NCBI GenBank assembly: GCA_022760475.1
Contig: JALEFZ010000055.1
Coordinates: 62,001-126,000 of the forward strand
Length of the DNA: 64,000 nucleotides
Origin: Bacteroidia bacterium
GTDB lineage: Bacteria > Bacteroidota > Bacteroidia > J057
Direction of reading: 5' to 3'
This document shows, piece after piece, positions 44,490-52,784 of the stretch. The position numbers were made by a program, and so were the translations under genes. The first letter of the stretch is position 1. Each line of letters begins with the position of its first letter. The notes under the pieces are model-generated. The model was given only the letters and a program-made list of their open reading frames with translations, ran no database searches and had not been told where the DNA came from.

Positions 44490-44655
44490 GGTTCAAAGGT
44501 AAGGCTTTGCACACCTTATGAAAATGAAAAAGGAGGGAAAATGTTTTTTTGTCCCTAGCCAACTCATTAACCTGAATACAGAATATAGCATTCATTATTA
44601 ATCACTCTAAAATTTCTAAATTACACCAAAAACAATCCGAATAGCCTATCTATAT

Positions 44656-45522
44656 ATGAAAACCATAAGCCCCTTGCTTACCTGTCTTTTGAGCTTAAGT
44701 CTGATTTTTTCCAATGTCCTATCACCTAAAATACTTAGAGGCCAGGACACCCTAAGCATCCAAAAATTCCTCAACACTCCTGAAATGCATTATATAGAGG
44801 GAGGCACTTTCACAATGGGAAGCAAAAATGGATACGAAAATGAAAAACCAGCCCACAAAGTCCAGATTTCCAGTTTTCACCTTGCTGAAACCGAAACCAC
44901 CAATGAGCAATTCTGCTACTTCCTCAACGAAATGGGCAAACAAAAGAAAGAAATTGCCACATGGTTGGAGATTGATTCTGAGTATTGCCAAATCGAAGCA
45001 AAAAATGGAAAATTTCAAGCTAAAGCAGGCATGGCTCGGCATCCCGTAGTAAAAGTATCCTGGTACGGTGCGATCGCATTCTGCGAATGGCTCTCTCAAA
45101 AAACAGGCTTCAACTATCGTCTACCAACTGAATCAGAGTGGGAATATGCTGCTGGAGGAGGAAAGGGCCAACGCCTTACCTTTGCAGGAACCAACGACGA
45201 GTCAAGCCTAGAGAAATATGCCATATTCCGTCAAAAAGGAACTGCAATTGTTAAATCCAAATCTCCCCTAAAAATTGGCAGTAAACCATTTTATGACCTC
45301 AGTGGAAATGTATGGGAATGGTGCAGCGACTGGTATGAAAAAGACTATTACCAGACTAGCCCTAGCAGAAATCCCAAAGGTCCTGTTTTAGGCTCGCGCC
45401 GGGTGATTCGCGGAGGCGGCTGGCGCAGCTACCCTGCCCGCTGTCAGGTGGTTAGCCGCAACAAATATGACCCATCTACCTGGAATTACCTTGTTGGCTT
45501 TCGCCTTGCCAGGACTCCTTAG
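44656..45522 (+). CDS. Exported formylglycine-generating-enzyme-fold (SUMF1) protein, catalytic cysteines absent
   Basis: This 288-residue protein has a signal peptide (about 1-27). The FGE-sulfatase/SUMF1 fold is clear: EGGTFTMGS (about 47-55), ETTNEQFCYFL, VSWYGAIAFCEWLS, YRLPTESEWEYAAGGG, LSGNVWEWCSDWY, RRVIRGGGWR and GFRLARTP. In true FGE two redox-active cysteines follow the GG(S/G) motif; here the segment is GGGWRSYPARCQVVSRN with only the third, structural-position cysteine. It is therefore more likely a binding or structural protein, like the SUMF1-fold gliding lipoproteins GldJ/GldK, than a sulfatase activator. It is monocistronic. Confidence 0.88.
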   Translation: MKTISPLLTCLLSLSLIFSNVLSPKILRGQDTLSIQKFLNTPEMHYIEGGTFTMGSKNGYENEKPAHKVQISSFHLAETETTNEQFCYFLNEMGKQKKEIATWLEIDSEYCQIEAKNGKFQAKAGMARHPVVKVSWYGAIAFCEWLSQKTGFNYRLPTESEWEYAAGGGKGQRLTFAGTNDESSLEKYAIFRQKGTAIVKSKSPLKIGSKPFYDLSGNVWEWCSDWYEKDYYQTSPSRNPKGPVLGSRRVIRGGGWRSYPARCQVVSRNKYDPSTWNYLVGFRLARTP

Positions 45523-45554
45523 CTTTTGCCTCCTTGCAAAATACTTCTCGTAAA

Positions 45555-45583
45555 ACAAAAAAAGGCGGACCCAAAGGCCCGCC
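45555..45583 (-). terminator. Terminator for the YceI gene
   Basis: On the minus strand a GGCGGGCC...GGTCCGCC stem with one mismatch is followed by TTTTTTTGTTTT. It lies 28 bp after the YceI stop (45611) and near the convergent stop at 45522. Confidence 0.7.
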
Positions 45584-45610
45584 ACCATTCATATATCAAA
45601 CTACCTACTA

Positions 45611-46144
45611 CTATTTCATTGCGGCAAATTCCATGATCACCTTCCCGTCATTTTCATGGAAAAAGCCCCCTCCACTCACTCCATAGTCGGTAAACTTCAA
45701 CTCAAAGGAGGACTTAAATGTACTGCCATCAAAGGTGAAGGGCATTTCGAATTCCCTGCTTTTCCCCTTGATAGACATAGTCCCTACTGCTTTGTATCCA
45801 TTGCTAACTTTTACAATTTTCTTGGACTTAAAGCTCATATAGGGAAAATTCTTGACATCCAGGTATTTTGAATCCCTCAATGAGCCATCGCGTCCCCCGT
45901 TCTTCGAGTCAAGAGAAGCAGATTTAATCTTTCCGGATATAGTGGAAGCCACAAGATTGTTGGGATCAAACTTCACATCAGCCTCAAATTCGGAGAAATT
46001 CACCTTTACCGTGCCATGAATCGAACCGATTTCAAACCTGACACTGGCCTTCGAATTGTCTGCCTGAATTTGTTGACCAAAGGCCATGCCCATCAAAAAA
46101 ACAGAAAGGATGCAGCCTTTTAAAATCATGAATACTCTTTTCAT
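45611..46144 (-). CDS. YceI family protein
   Basis: This 177-residue exported protein has a signal peptide (about 1-23, MAFGQ). The YceI pattern is evident: ASVRFEIGSIHGTVKVNFSEFEADVKF (in part), then SLDSKNGGRDGSLRDSKYLDVKNFP with the family's R(D)..L(R/K)...(F/Y)L(D/N) stretch, MSFKSKKI, GYKAVGTMSIKGKSREFEMPF and a final strand. YceI proteins form lipocalin-like barrels that bind polyisoprenoids or similar lipids in the periplasm. It is a single gene, divergent from the HtrA gene by 214 bp, which may point to a shared envelope-stress promoter region (inference). Confidence 0.92.
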   Translation of the reverse strand: MKRVFMILKGCILSVFLMGMAFGQQIQADNSKASVRFEIGSIHGTVKVNFSEFEADVKFDPNNLVASTISGKIKSASLDSKNGGRDGSLRDSKYLDVKNFPYMSFKSKKIVKVSNGYKAVGTMSIKGKSREFEMPFTFDGSTFKSSFELKFTDYGVSGGGFFHENDGKVIMEFAAMK

Positions 46145-46358
46145 TGGATTGTTTTAATGTGTAATCTGAGGATCTCGCTTTTGTTTACGGGATAATCTAT
46201 TTTCCATTTAGGGGTAAAATCATTTATCCCCCAAAAAGAGGACGATCACAAAGCCAAATTCATTGTTCAAACATCTGTTAAAATTTATTTAAAGTCCTTT
46301 TTCAAATCATCCACCTTTACCCGATTCACGTATTTACTAAACAAAGAACTCAGTAGTT

Positions 46359-47828
46359 ATGAAAAACCTATTGTCATATACCGTCGTCTCCCTTTTGGTA
46401 AGTGGCCTTATGCTTGGCATCTACCACTATTCCGGGCTAGGCGTCAAGGAAGTTTATGTCCAAAATAGCCAGGATAGGATCGATACAGGACTCATTAAGA
46501 ATACCTATAATGTTACAACTGCCTTCAGCGATGCCAGCAAAAATACACCAGCAAACTTCAGACAGGCCGCAGAAATTGCCATGCCAGCAGTGGTACACAT
46601 CAAATCCGTCCAGAGCATTCAGCAACTGGACCCCTTCTATGATCTCTTTGGCATGCGACCCAGAAAAAGGAATTCTCGCCAGCAGGTTTCCACCGGTTCA
46701 GGGGTGATCATCAGTTCCAATGGATACATCGTCACCAACAACCACGTCATCAAAGGCGCGGATAACCTCACAGTAACCCTTCATGACAACCGCACCTACG
46801 AGGCCACCGTGATCGGAACAGACCCAACCACCGACCTGGGTTTGATCAAGATCGAAGCCGAAGGGCTGAATACCGTTGACCTGATGAATTCTGATGAGGT
46901 AGTTGTAGGCGAATGGGTACTCGCCGTAGGAAATCCCTTTAGCCTCGCCTCTACTGCTACCGCAGGGATCGTTTCCGCCATTGGTCGAGACCTGGACATC
47001 ATCCAGGGAGACATGACCATCGAAAGTTTCATCCAAACGGATGCTGCCGTTAACCCCGGAAACTCGGGGGGTGCCCTGGTGAACCTCGAAGGTAAACTCA
47101 TCGGTATCAATACCGCCATCGCTTCTCCAACCGGAGCCTATGCAGGCTACGCCTTCGCCGTCCCTTCCAACATCGTGAAGAAGGTGGTCGCTGACCTCAA
47201 AGAGTTTGGAAATGTCCAACGGGCCTTCCTTGGAATTACCTATTCCGATGCCCTGAATGGCGAACTCGCAAAAAAACTTGACATCGACCTTACCGAAGGA
47301 GTCCTACTCAATGGCATCGCCAAAGACGGTGGCGCCTACAAGGCAGGCCTGAAGAAAGGCGACGTAGTGGTGAGCATTGATGGGATCAAGGTCAAAAACG
47401 ATGCAAAGATGCTGGAGTTGATTGGAAGAAATAGACCCGGAGATGTCATTCAGATTACGGTCTATAGAAATAAAAAGTACAAGACTTTTGAGGTACAATT
47501 GACCGACAAATATGGCAAGACAACACTTGGACCCGCAGAAAGGAATACTACCCTCGACGAACTGGGCCTAAGGTTGGAAGACCTTGATGAAAACCAATTG
47601 TACAGGCTAGGCCTTGAAAGGGGCGTGATGATTTCATCCCTCTTTGCAGGGAAACTGAAGCAGGAAACAGAACTGAAAGAAGGCTTCATCATCACAAAAA
47701 TCAACGATCAGGCTGTTTCAAGTTCTGAGGAAGTCATCCAGCTACTCAACGACACAAAAGGAAAGGTTTCATTGGTAGGCACCTATCCCGGATACAGAAA
47801 CTTTTATGAGTACACCTTTGAGAGATAA
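46359..47828 (+). CDS. Do/DegP-type periplasmic serine protease
   Basis: This 489-residue HtrA-family protease has an N-terminal membrane or signal segment (about 5-25), a trypsin-like domain with catalytic His (TNNHVIK, about 129), Asp (TTDLGLI, about 159) and Ser (NPGNSGGAL, about 236), and two PDZ domains. PDZ1 (about 290-375, with LLNGIAKDGGAYKAGL and GDVVVSIDG) is canonical; PDZ2 (about 400-489) is shorter. DegP-type enzymes degrade or refold misfolded envelope proteins. Length and domain order are usual. The neighbour YceI diverges. Confidence 0.95.
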   Translation: MKNLLSYTVVSLLVSGLMLGIYHYSGLGVKEVYVQNSQDRIDTGLIKNTYNVTTAFSDASKNTPANFRQAAEIAMPAVVHIKSVQSIQQLDPFYDLFGMRPRKRNSRQQVSTGSGVIISSNGYIVTNNHVIKGADNLTVTLHDNRTYEATVIGTDPTTDLGLIKIEAEGLNTVDLMNSDEVVVGEWVLAVGNPFSLASTATAGIVSAIGRDLDIIQGDMTIESFIQTDAAVNPGNSGGALVNLEGKLIGINTAIASPTGAYAGYAFAVPSNIVKKVVADLKEFGNVQRAFLGITYSDALNGELAKKLDIDLTEGVLLNGIAKDGGAYKAGLKKGDVVVSIDGIKVKNDAKMLELIGRNRPGDVIQITVYRNKKYKTFEVQLTDKYGKTTLGPAERNTTLDELGLRLEDLDENQLYRLGLERGVMISSLFAGKLKQETELKEGFIITKINDQAVSSSEEVIQLLNDTKGKVSLVGTYPGYRNFYEYTFER

Positions 47829-47844
47829 ATAAAACAAAAAGCTG

Positions 47845-47891
47845 AACGCTGCCAGGCCTATATAAAACGATAGTCCTGGCAGCGTTTTTTT
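47845..47891. terminator. Strong terminator between htrA-like gene and glycosyltransferase
   Basis: Perfect 12-bp arms (AACGCTGCCAGG 47845-47856, CCTGGCAGCGTT 47875-47886) with an 18-base loop are followed by T7 on the plus strand. On the minus strand the exit sequence AGCTTTTTGTTTT is also T-rich, so it can serve both convergent genes. Confidence 0.85.
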
Positions 47892-48957
47892 ATAGCCATT
47901 CCTCCAAAACTGAATTCAACAGCCTATTTTCTTCAAATAAAGGAAAGCCCCTATATCCTCCCACCAATTCCCTGGCTGCCATGGCATCCAACTGGCCTTG
48001 CCTCATTCTCAATGCACGCCCAGCTGCTTGGGCCTCCTCTGCCAGATACTCTTGCTCGCTCTGTCCGGGAGTTGGAACCAATACCACATTCTTCAACCCC
48101 AAAACAGAGTAATCCATGATGCTGCTATAACCTGAACGAGAAATGACCAGTTGGGCATTTACCAGATAAGATTGGAAAATTTCTGTATCCAGGTGATTCA
48201 GAACCTGCACTCCCTCAATGCTCTCAGGCTCATTCCCCCAATCAGGTCGCCCACGTATCACACATGCCCTGCCATTAAGTTTTGCCAGTTCCTGGATCAA
48301 TTCTTTTTCAAATAAACGCCTATGGGGTTCAGGACCGGAAACAATGCCCACGTATTCAAATGGGGTAGGTGTTGGGCTTTTATCAGGATATATAAAACGT
48401 GAAAGAGCACCCAAAAATCGATGATTCTTCTCCAAATGAAATCCCTGACTCAGGCTTCCAGCCATGTTTTCCTTTCCTTCGAAATCAGGAATCCAGATCT
48501 CATCAAATACTTCCAATTGTTTCAAATGCTGCTTCCGAACAAAACTCCTTGCCCAGCCAAATCCCTTCGGAGGAATGACAGACAATTGATGGCTCAAAAA
48601 GACACTGGGAACCCTCTCCAAATTACAGCCATACCTGTGATCCGAGATAATTCTGTCAAAATGAAACTCCTCATGAAGTGCCTGAACCAATTTTTGTTCC
48701 TCCCTAACTGCAGTCAATAACTTCGGCAGTTGAGCAAGTACTGCAAAGCCTTGATCAAACAATTGGGAATATGAAACCTGATAGGAAGGAAGGGAATGAA
48801 AAGTCAGGGATGGATAAGAATTCTTTAGTAATTCAAGCGCACTACCACTGGAAGCAATGTGAATGATCGTACCCTTTTTAATCAAGGCATCGATCAGGGG
48901 AATGGATCTTGTAGCATGTCCTAGACCCCAATCCAGTACAGCAAATAGTATCCGCAT
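47890..48957 (-). CDS. MurG-like glycosyltransferase (GT28-type C-terminal domain)
   Basis: The ATG at 48957 gives 355 residues and starts exactly at the conserved MRILFAVLDWGLGHATRS (in part); a TTG five codons upstream is less likely. Two Rossmann-like halves are seen. The N-terminal one has the GLGHATRS glycine loop, a RIISDHRYGC segment and SVFLSHQL. The C-terminal one has the GT-B donor pattern ISRSGYSSIMDYSVLGLKNVVLVPTPGQSEQEYLA (in part). This resembles uncharacterised MurG-like transferases common in Bacteroidota. It is cytoplasmic or membrane-associated; acceptor and donor are unknown. An attenuator-like hairpin precedes the start. Confidence 0.85.
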   Translation of the reverse strand: MRILFAVLDWGLGHATRSIPLIDALIKKGTIIHIASSGSALELLKNSYPSLTFHSLPSYQVSYSQLFDQGFAVLAQLPKLLTAVREEQKLVQALHEEFHFDRIISDHRYGCNLERVPSVFLSHQLSVIPPKGFGWARSFVRKQHLKQLEVFDEIWIPDFEGKENMAGSLSQGFHLEKNHRFLGALSRFIYPDKSPTPTPFEYVGIVSGPEPHRRLFEKELIQELAKLNGRACVIRGRPDWGNEPESIEGVQVLNHLDTEIFQSYLVNAQLVISRSGYSSIMDYSVLGLKNVVLVPTPGQSEQEYLAEEAQAAGRALRMRQGQLDAMAARELVGGYRGFPLFEENRLLNSVLEEWL

Positions 48958-48970
48958 GACCCAAAAGTAC

Positions 48971-48991
48971 AAAAACCCACCATTTGGTGGG
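48971..48991 (-). promoter_or_regulatory. Attenuator-like hairpin just upstream of the glycosyltransferase start
   Basis: On the minus strand CCCACC-AAAT-GGTGGG is followed by TTTTT, the form of a small rho-independent terminator. It ends 13 bp before the ATG at 48957 and no minus-strand gene lies upstream for more than 750 bp, so it would act inside the leader of this gene. Confidence 0.45.
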
Positions 48992-49225
48992 CTTTGTCTT
49001 CTTCTGGTTTAACCAGATGCAAAAATATTGTAGTAATAGTCCCTTTAAATAAATATAATAAATCTTATCGACCTATGAAAATACTTGGATTTTCGCAATA
49101 TTCCAGATTTTAGCATAATCTTCTCTTTTTTTAATCATTTGCAAAATCAACTTCAATTATTGCAGTTCCTTTAAAAAATTTTTAAATTATTATAGCATTC
49201 AGTACAACATTTGAAAACAGAAAAA

Positions 49226-49744
49226 ATGAAAAAAAATCTTCTGATCATGCTGCTATTGGCAGCTTTTTGCTCTTCTGTATGGGGGCAAAGGATAAATTAC
49301 CGTGCATGGGTAAAGCTGGAAAATGGAGACTATCCCCAAAAACTATACTTAAAAGAGGTCAAAGATTCTTCCCTGCTGGTTGGCTTCATTTCACCCAAAG
49401 AGTTTGAATCAGTTTATAAAGAATTCAATTACAGTGAAATATACAGGATTGGATTCAAAAAGAAGGGTAAAATGCTCAAAGAGACCCTGATTTGGGGAGG
49501 AAGTCTGGGCATAGCTGGTGCACTAATCGGCTATAGCTTGGGAGACGATGACTGTTCCAACAACCTTTGTCTATTTGTTTATTCAAGGGAAGAAAAGGCA
49601 TTAATATCCGGGATGGCTGGACTGACCATCGGGACCCTCATAGGAGTAGTGCCAAATTTATTTCGCGTAAACATCAACATCGATCGGAACTATCAGAAAT
49701 TCAATCAGCAAAAGGAAGCCTTAAGAAAGTATCAGCACCGATAA
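49226..49744 (+). CDS. Hypothetical exported protein with glycine-rich hydrophobic segments
   Basis: The ATG at 49226 (172 residues) is preferred to a TTG at 49211 because it gives a compact signal peptide (about 1-21, VWGQR). The mature protein has a strand-rich first half with FKKKGKMLKETLIWGG and then two Gly/Ala/Ile-rich hydrophobic segments (about 93-107 and 131-148, GMAGLTIGTLIGV) separated by a short DDDCSNNLC stretch with two cysteines. Two such segments recall glycine-zipper pairs. No known function; similar architectures occur in Bacteroidota unknowns. Confidence 0.55.
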   Translation: MKKNLLIMLLLAAFCSSVWGQRINYRAWVKLENGDYPQKLYLKEVKDSSLLVGFISPKEFESVYKEFNYSEIYRIGFKKKGKMLKETLIWGGSLGIAGALIGYSLGDDDCSNNLCLFVYSREEKALISGMAGLTIGTLIGVVPNLFRVNINIDRNYQKFNQQKEALRKYQHR

Positions 49745-50365
49745 TCACTTATTGCCCTCTGCCACCCGAAATTTAATCTTATTGGCACCAATCCCTGCTT
49801 TCAAAAAATAGAAGTAATACCAAAACAGAGGATCCGTGCAATGCTCCTTCAGCTTTGACAGCTCAAGGCTCATGGATGCCTCATTGTTTAAAACTGTGTA
49901 AACCACCAAGAGGTCTTCACTGATGGAATAGCCATGATCTACCATCGGGTTACCGGAATGGGGATTGATTTTTAGCCTAACTTTGCCTTCACCCCTTAAT
50001 CCGTGAATCGTTTCCAGGATGTCGAGATGTTCGCGAAAATCTCCATAGCCACCTGGCACGAAATTCAAGACCATCATAGCCAAGAGCTCATCCTTATAGG
50101 TTACCAGCATATCAGCCTTAAAACCCTGGAGCTTTTTCTTTTTGTGATAAATCTCCCAGTTTAAGAAATCAGACTCTTTAAATGGAGGAAAATTCAGTTT
50201 TTGAGACAGCCAGATTTTAATTTCAGGCATTTGAGAATTATGCAAGGCATGAAAAAAGGCTGCTTTTAGCATCTCTTCATCAGTCAGATAACCCTCCTTA
50301 TACATCTCAGCCACCTTTCCTTGCCACGCACGCGCAAGCCATACCTTCAATTGATCTGTATTCAT
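49745..50365 (-). CDS. Hypothetical protein, possible degenerate PD-(D/E)XK fold
   Basis: This 206-residue cytoplasmic protein has helical segments at the N-terminus (LARAWQGKVAEMYKEG; DEEMLKAAFFHAL), then a strand-helix core FKADMLVTYKDELLAMMVLNFVP followed by DFREHLDILETIHGLRG (longer runs shortened). The spacing Asp - strand - strand - helix with D(I/L)..(L/I) resembles PD-(D/E)XK-type nuclease cores, but the expected E-x-K is MVLNFV, so it would be inactive. This assignment is weak. Its ATG overlaps the stop of the SdiA-regulated-type gene (ATGA), so the two are translationally coupled. Confidence 0.55.
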   Translation of the reverse strand: MNTDQLKVWLARAWQGKVAEMYKEGYLTDEEMLKAAFFHALHNSQMPEIKIWLSQKLNFPPFKESDFLNWEIYHKKKKLQGFKADMLVTYKDELLAMMVLNFVPGGYGDFREHLDILETIHGLRGEGKVRLKINPHSGNPMVDHGYSISEDLLVVYTVLNNEASMSLELSKLKEHCTDPLFWYYFYFLKAGIGANKIKFRVAEGNK

Positions 50366-51330
50366 GGCTGATAGGAAAATCCGAGCAAACTGGCAGGGCC
50401 TTCGACACCCTCATTTGAAATGTATAGGTCCCCATTCTCCTTGAAACAGATTCCCTCCGGCTGCGGAAACAATTTTCTATCCAGGTGATATGCGTTTAAG
50501 ACCTTACCTGATTGGCTAAGTACCAATAGAAGTTGACTGCGATGCGCCAACAAATATATATGTCCTGTCTTGGGATGCACCGCAATACCCGAGGGAGCCA
50601 GACACTTTCTCTTTTCTGGATGATAGGTATTCATCACACGCTTCATCTCTTCGGTTTGGGGAAGGGCACGAAGCTCTTTTTCCAGCTGATATACATTCAG
50701 ATAAAACCATGCTTGAGGGCGTAGGCTCATCGACTTTAAATCGAAGGCATAAACAGACCTTAAGTCCTTGTTGTATTTTCCATTTTCAAGGAAGGGCTCC
50801 TTACATGCAAGCAATAATACCTCTTCTCCTTTCAGATAGCCCAAACCTTCGATGTCATTATCACCTTTCAAGAAGTTGCCCAATTTCTTGGATTCAAGCT
50901 GATCAGCCTCTCCTTTTTTCATCTGAAAAAGGGTACCTGTATGCTTTACGACAAAAATTTGATCATTCACGACCTCGATTCCCTCATAATCTTCAGGCTC
51001 TCCAAAAGTTTGTGACTTTACCACAGCTTTTTCTTTCTCATCCCAGGTAAATACAATCCCCTCTTCATCCTGAACCATATAAAACTTTCCATCTCCTTCA
51101 TAAGATAAGCCTGAAACCTCCGTGAGTTCCTGAGGAAGGGTATAGGAAAACGCAGGGCTTGAGATCGAATATGTCCCCGTCTTTTCTACCTTTTGCTTCG
51201 GTTGAGTCGTATTTTCAGACACTTCACTCACCAATTTGTTCTGTTGCCCCTCTTGTTTATCACAAGAGATCAGGAATAAAACCGACAAAGCAGCCAAAAA
51301 TCTTACAACAGCAATGGTCAATTTCCTCAT
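50362..51330 (-). CDS. SdiA-regulated-type (YjiK-like) beta-propeller lipoprotein
   Basis: This 322-residue protein has a lipoprotein signal (lipobox LISC at about residue 23). The sequence follows the SdiA-regulated / YjiK pattern: LPQELTEVSGLSY, MVQDEEGIVFTWD, DYEGIEVVNDQIFVVKHTGTLF, DIEGLGYLKGEEVLLLACKEP, then APSGIAVHPKTGHIYLLAHRSQLLLVL and PQPEGICFKENGDLYISNEG (long blocks shortened). The repeated strand motifs build a six-bladed propeller, as in calcium-dependent phytase-like domains. It is a probable surface or periplasmic binding lipoprotein; the physiological role of the family is unknown. It is first gene of a two-gene operon. Confidence 0.85.
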   Translation of the reverse strand: MRKLTIAVVRFLAALSVLFLISCDKQEGQQNKLVSEVSENTTQPKQKVEKTGTYSISSPAFSYTLPQELTEVSGLSYEGDGKFYMVQDEEGIVFTWDEKEKAVVKSQTFGEPEDYEGIEVVNDQIFVVKHTGTLFQMKKGEADQLESKKLGNFLKGDNDIEGLGYLKGEEVLLLACKEPFLENGKYNKDLRSVYAFDLKSMSLRPQAWFYLNVYQLEKELRALPQTEEMKRVMNTYHPEKRKCLAPSGIAVHPKTGHIYLLAHRSQLLLVLSQSGKVLNAYHLDRKLFPQPEGICFKENGDLYISNEGVEGPASLLGFSYQP

Positions 51331-51554
51331 GGTATTTTTTCTTTTGACGAAAAAAATAAAAAAATACTACCAGTTTACCACCATTCTATAACACAAGTAT
51401 TTCGTACCAATTCCGCAGCCCACCTATAAGCCCATTCCAAGGCACATATCTTGTGTTACAACAATCAGAATATCTATCATTCACACTTTTATAATCGACT
51501 AAAATTTACCCTGTTAACTAATTTGACCAAAGCTGCTTTGGTTGAAATTTCCTA

Positions 51555-52409
51555 ATGCGAGAAATCATGAAAAAGAGCTCATTCTTCGATTCTAATGCCC
51601 TTTGGACTGTAAGGTTTGGTTGTATCCTAATGCTCCTTTATGCCATGAGTACCACCGCTTTTGCCCAGCGCTCTCACATGCTAGGAGCTGGTGTTGGAAC
51701 CCTTTACTATTACGGGGACCTCTCTGACATCTTCGTTAGCTCAAACCTGAAACCCGCAGGTTCAATCACCTACCAAAAATACCTTTCTGAACACATTGCT
51801 TTTAGAGGAGGATTTTCCCTTGGACAAATTGCAGGTACAGACGCAGCTGCCAATGACAATGGAAGGATACTCAGAGACCTTAGCTTCAAAAGCACCATTG
51901 GTGAGATCCATGCGGTAACGGTTTATGAATTCTTCCAGGACAAGTATTTTGGAAACGACCAAAAAGCCCATCACCTTTCTCCTTATGTCTTTGGTGGTAT
52001 GGCCATGTTTTTCCACAATCCCAAAGGAAAATATGAAGGCGAATGGCATGCCCTCCAGCCACTGGGCACTGAGGGACAATTTCTTTCGGGAGGCAAAGGA
52101 CCTTATTCAAGGGTACAGCTTAGCTTCCCAATGGGGCTGGGGATGAACCTAAGGCTAACTGCCAATACCGGAATCAGCGCAGAAATAGGATACAGATTTA
52201 CCATGACTGACTACCTGGATGATGTCAGCACCAATTATCCAGACTTTAATGAATTGCTGGAAAGTAGTGGACCGGTCGCCATGGCACTATCTACAGGTAA
52301 TAAAGAAGTCTATTTCTTACCTGGTGATAAAAGAGGTAACCCAGAGAAGAATGATGGCTATATGTTCATGACCATGACATTCAACTATTACCTCTCAAGA
52401 TTTAAGTGA
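51555..52409 (+). CDS. DUF6089 family outer-membrane beta-barrel protein (copy 1)
   Basis: The protein has 284 residues (280 from the second ATG at 51567). The signal peptide ends near TTAFAQ. The barrel pattern HMLGAGVGTLYYYGDLSD, then YLSEHIAFRGGF and LSPYVFGGMAMFFHNPK, followed by LQPLGTEGQFL and NDGYMFMTMTFNYYL, is the usual DUF6089 order. These are small exported barrels thought to sit in the outer membrane; function unknown. A paralogue of the same layout follows 375 bp downstream. Confidence 0.85.
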   Translation: MREIMKKSSFFDSNALWTVRFGCILMLLYAMSTTAFAQRSHMLGAGVGTLYYYGDLSDIFVSSNLKPAGSITYQKYLSEHIAFRGGFSLGQIAGTDAAANDNGRILRDLSFKSTIGEIHAVTVYEFFQDKYFGNDQKAHHLSPYVFGGMAMFFHNPKGKYEGEWHALQPLGTEGQFLSGGKGPYSRVQLSFPMGLGMNLRLTANTGISAEIGYRFTMTDYLDDVSTNYPDFNELLESSGPVAMALSTGNKEVYFLPGDKRGNPEKNDGYMFMTMTFNYYLSRFK

Positions 52410-52784
52410 TTATAAGGAATCAACTAAATATCAAAGCATTATAAATATCCAAGACTACACATATTAGGATTATTAACCTCTTTATTTCGAGTATTTAAAT
52501 TAATTTAGTTGGATTCACCCTTTATATTTGGCCCTTCATTTCTAAAGAATGAAGGGCATTTTTTTTCAGTTTAGGTCAAAATATTACACGGTTCACGCAA
52601 CTTCTCTAATTAACGGGCCAAGATTTGCTTTGCTTTGATTAAATTTATGTGATTAAAGATTAGTAAATTGTTTGAATAACTATTCAAACTACCTGGCTAC
52701 CCCAATTATCCGTTCTTATCCATTTATTTACTATATCTTCTGCTCTTTTCTAACTATTTCTACATTGATTTAGCCAAGCTTCTA
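52410..52784. other. 375-bp gap between DUF6089 paralogues
   Basis: Only the terminator at 52531-52567 is recognisable. The rest is AT-rich with no ORF; a TATATTTG at 52523 lacks a TTG at proper distance and lies before the terminator, so it is not called a promoter. The promoter of copy 2 should lie in 52570-52784 but I could not place it. Confidence 0.6.
52531..52567 (+). terminator. Rho-independent terminator after DUF6089 copy 1
   Basis: Perfect 10-bp arms GCCCTTCATT (52531-52540) and AATGAAGGGC (52548-52557) with a 7-base loop lead into a T8 tract. It is 121 bp after the stop at 52409. Confidence 0.85.

Noticed and set aside
52523..52530. TATATTTG, an exact match to the Bacteroidota -7 box
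   Set aside because: No TTG lies 19-20 bp upstream, and a strong terminator starts one base later, so a transcript would end at once.
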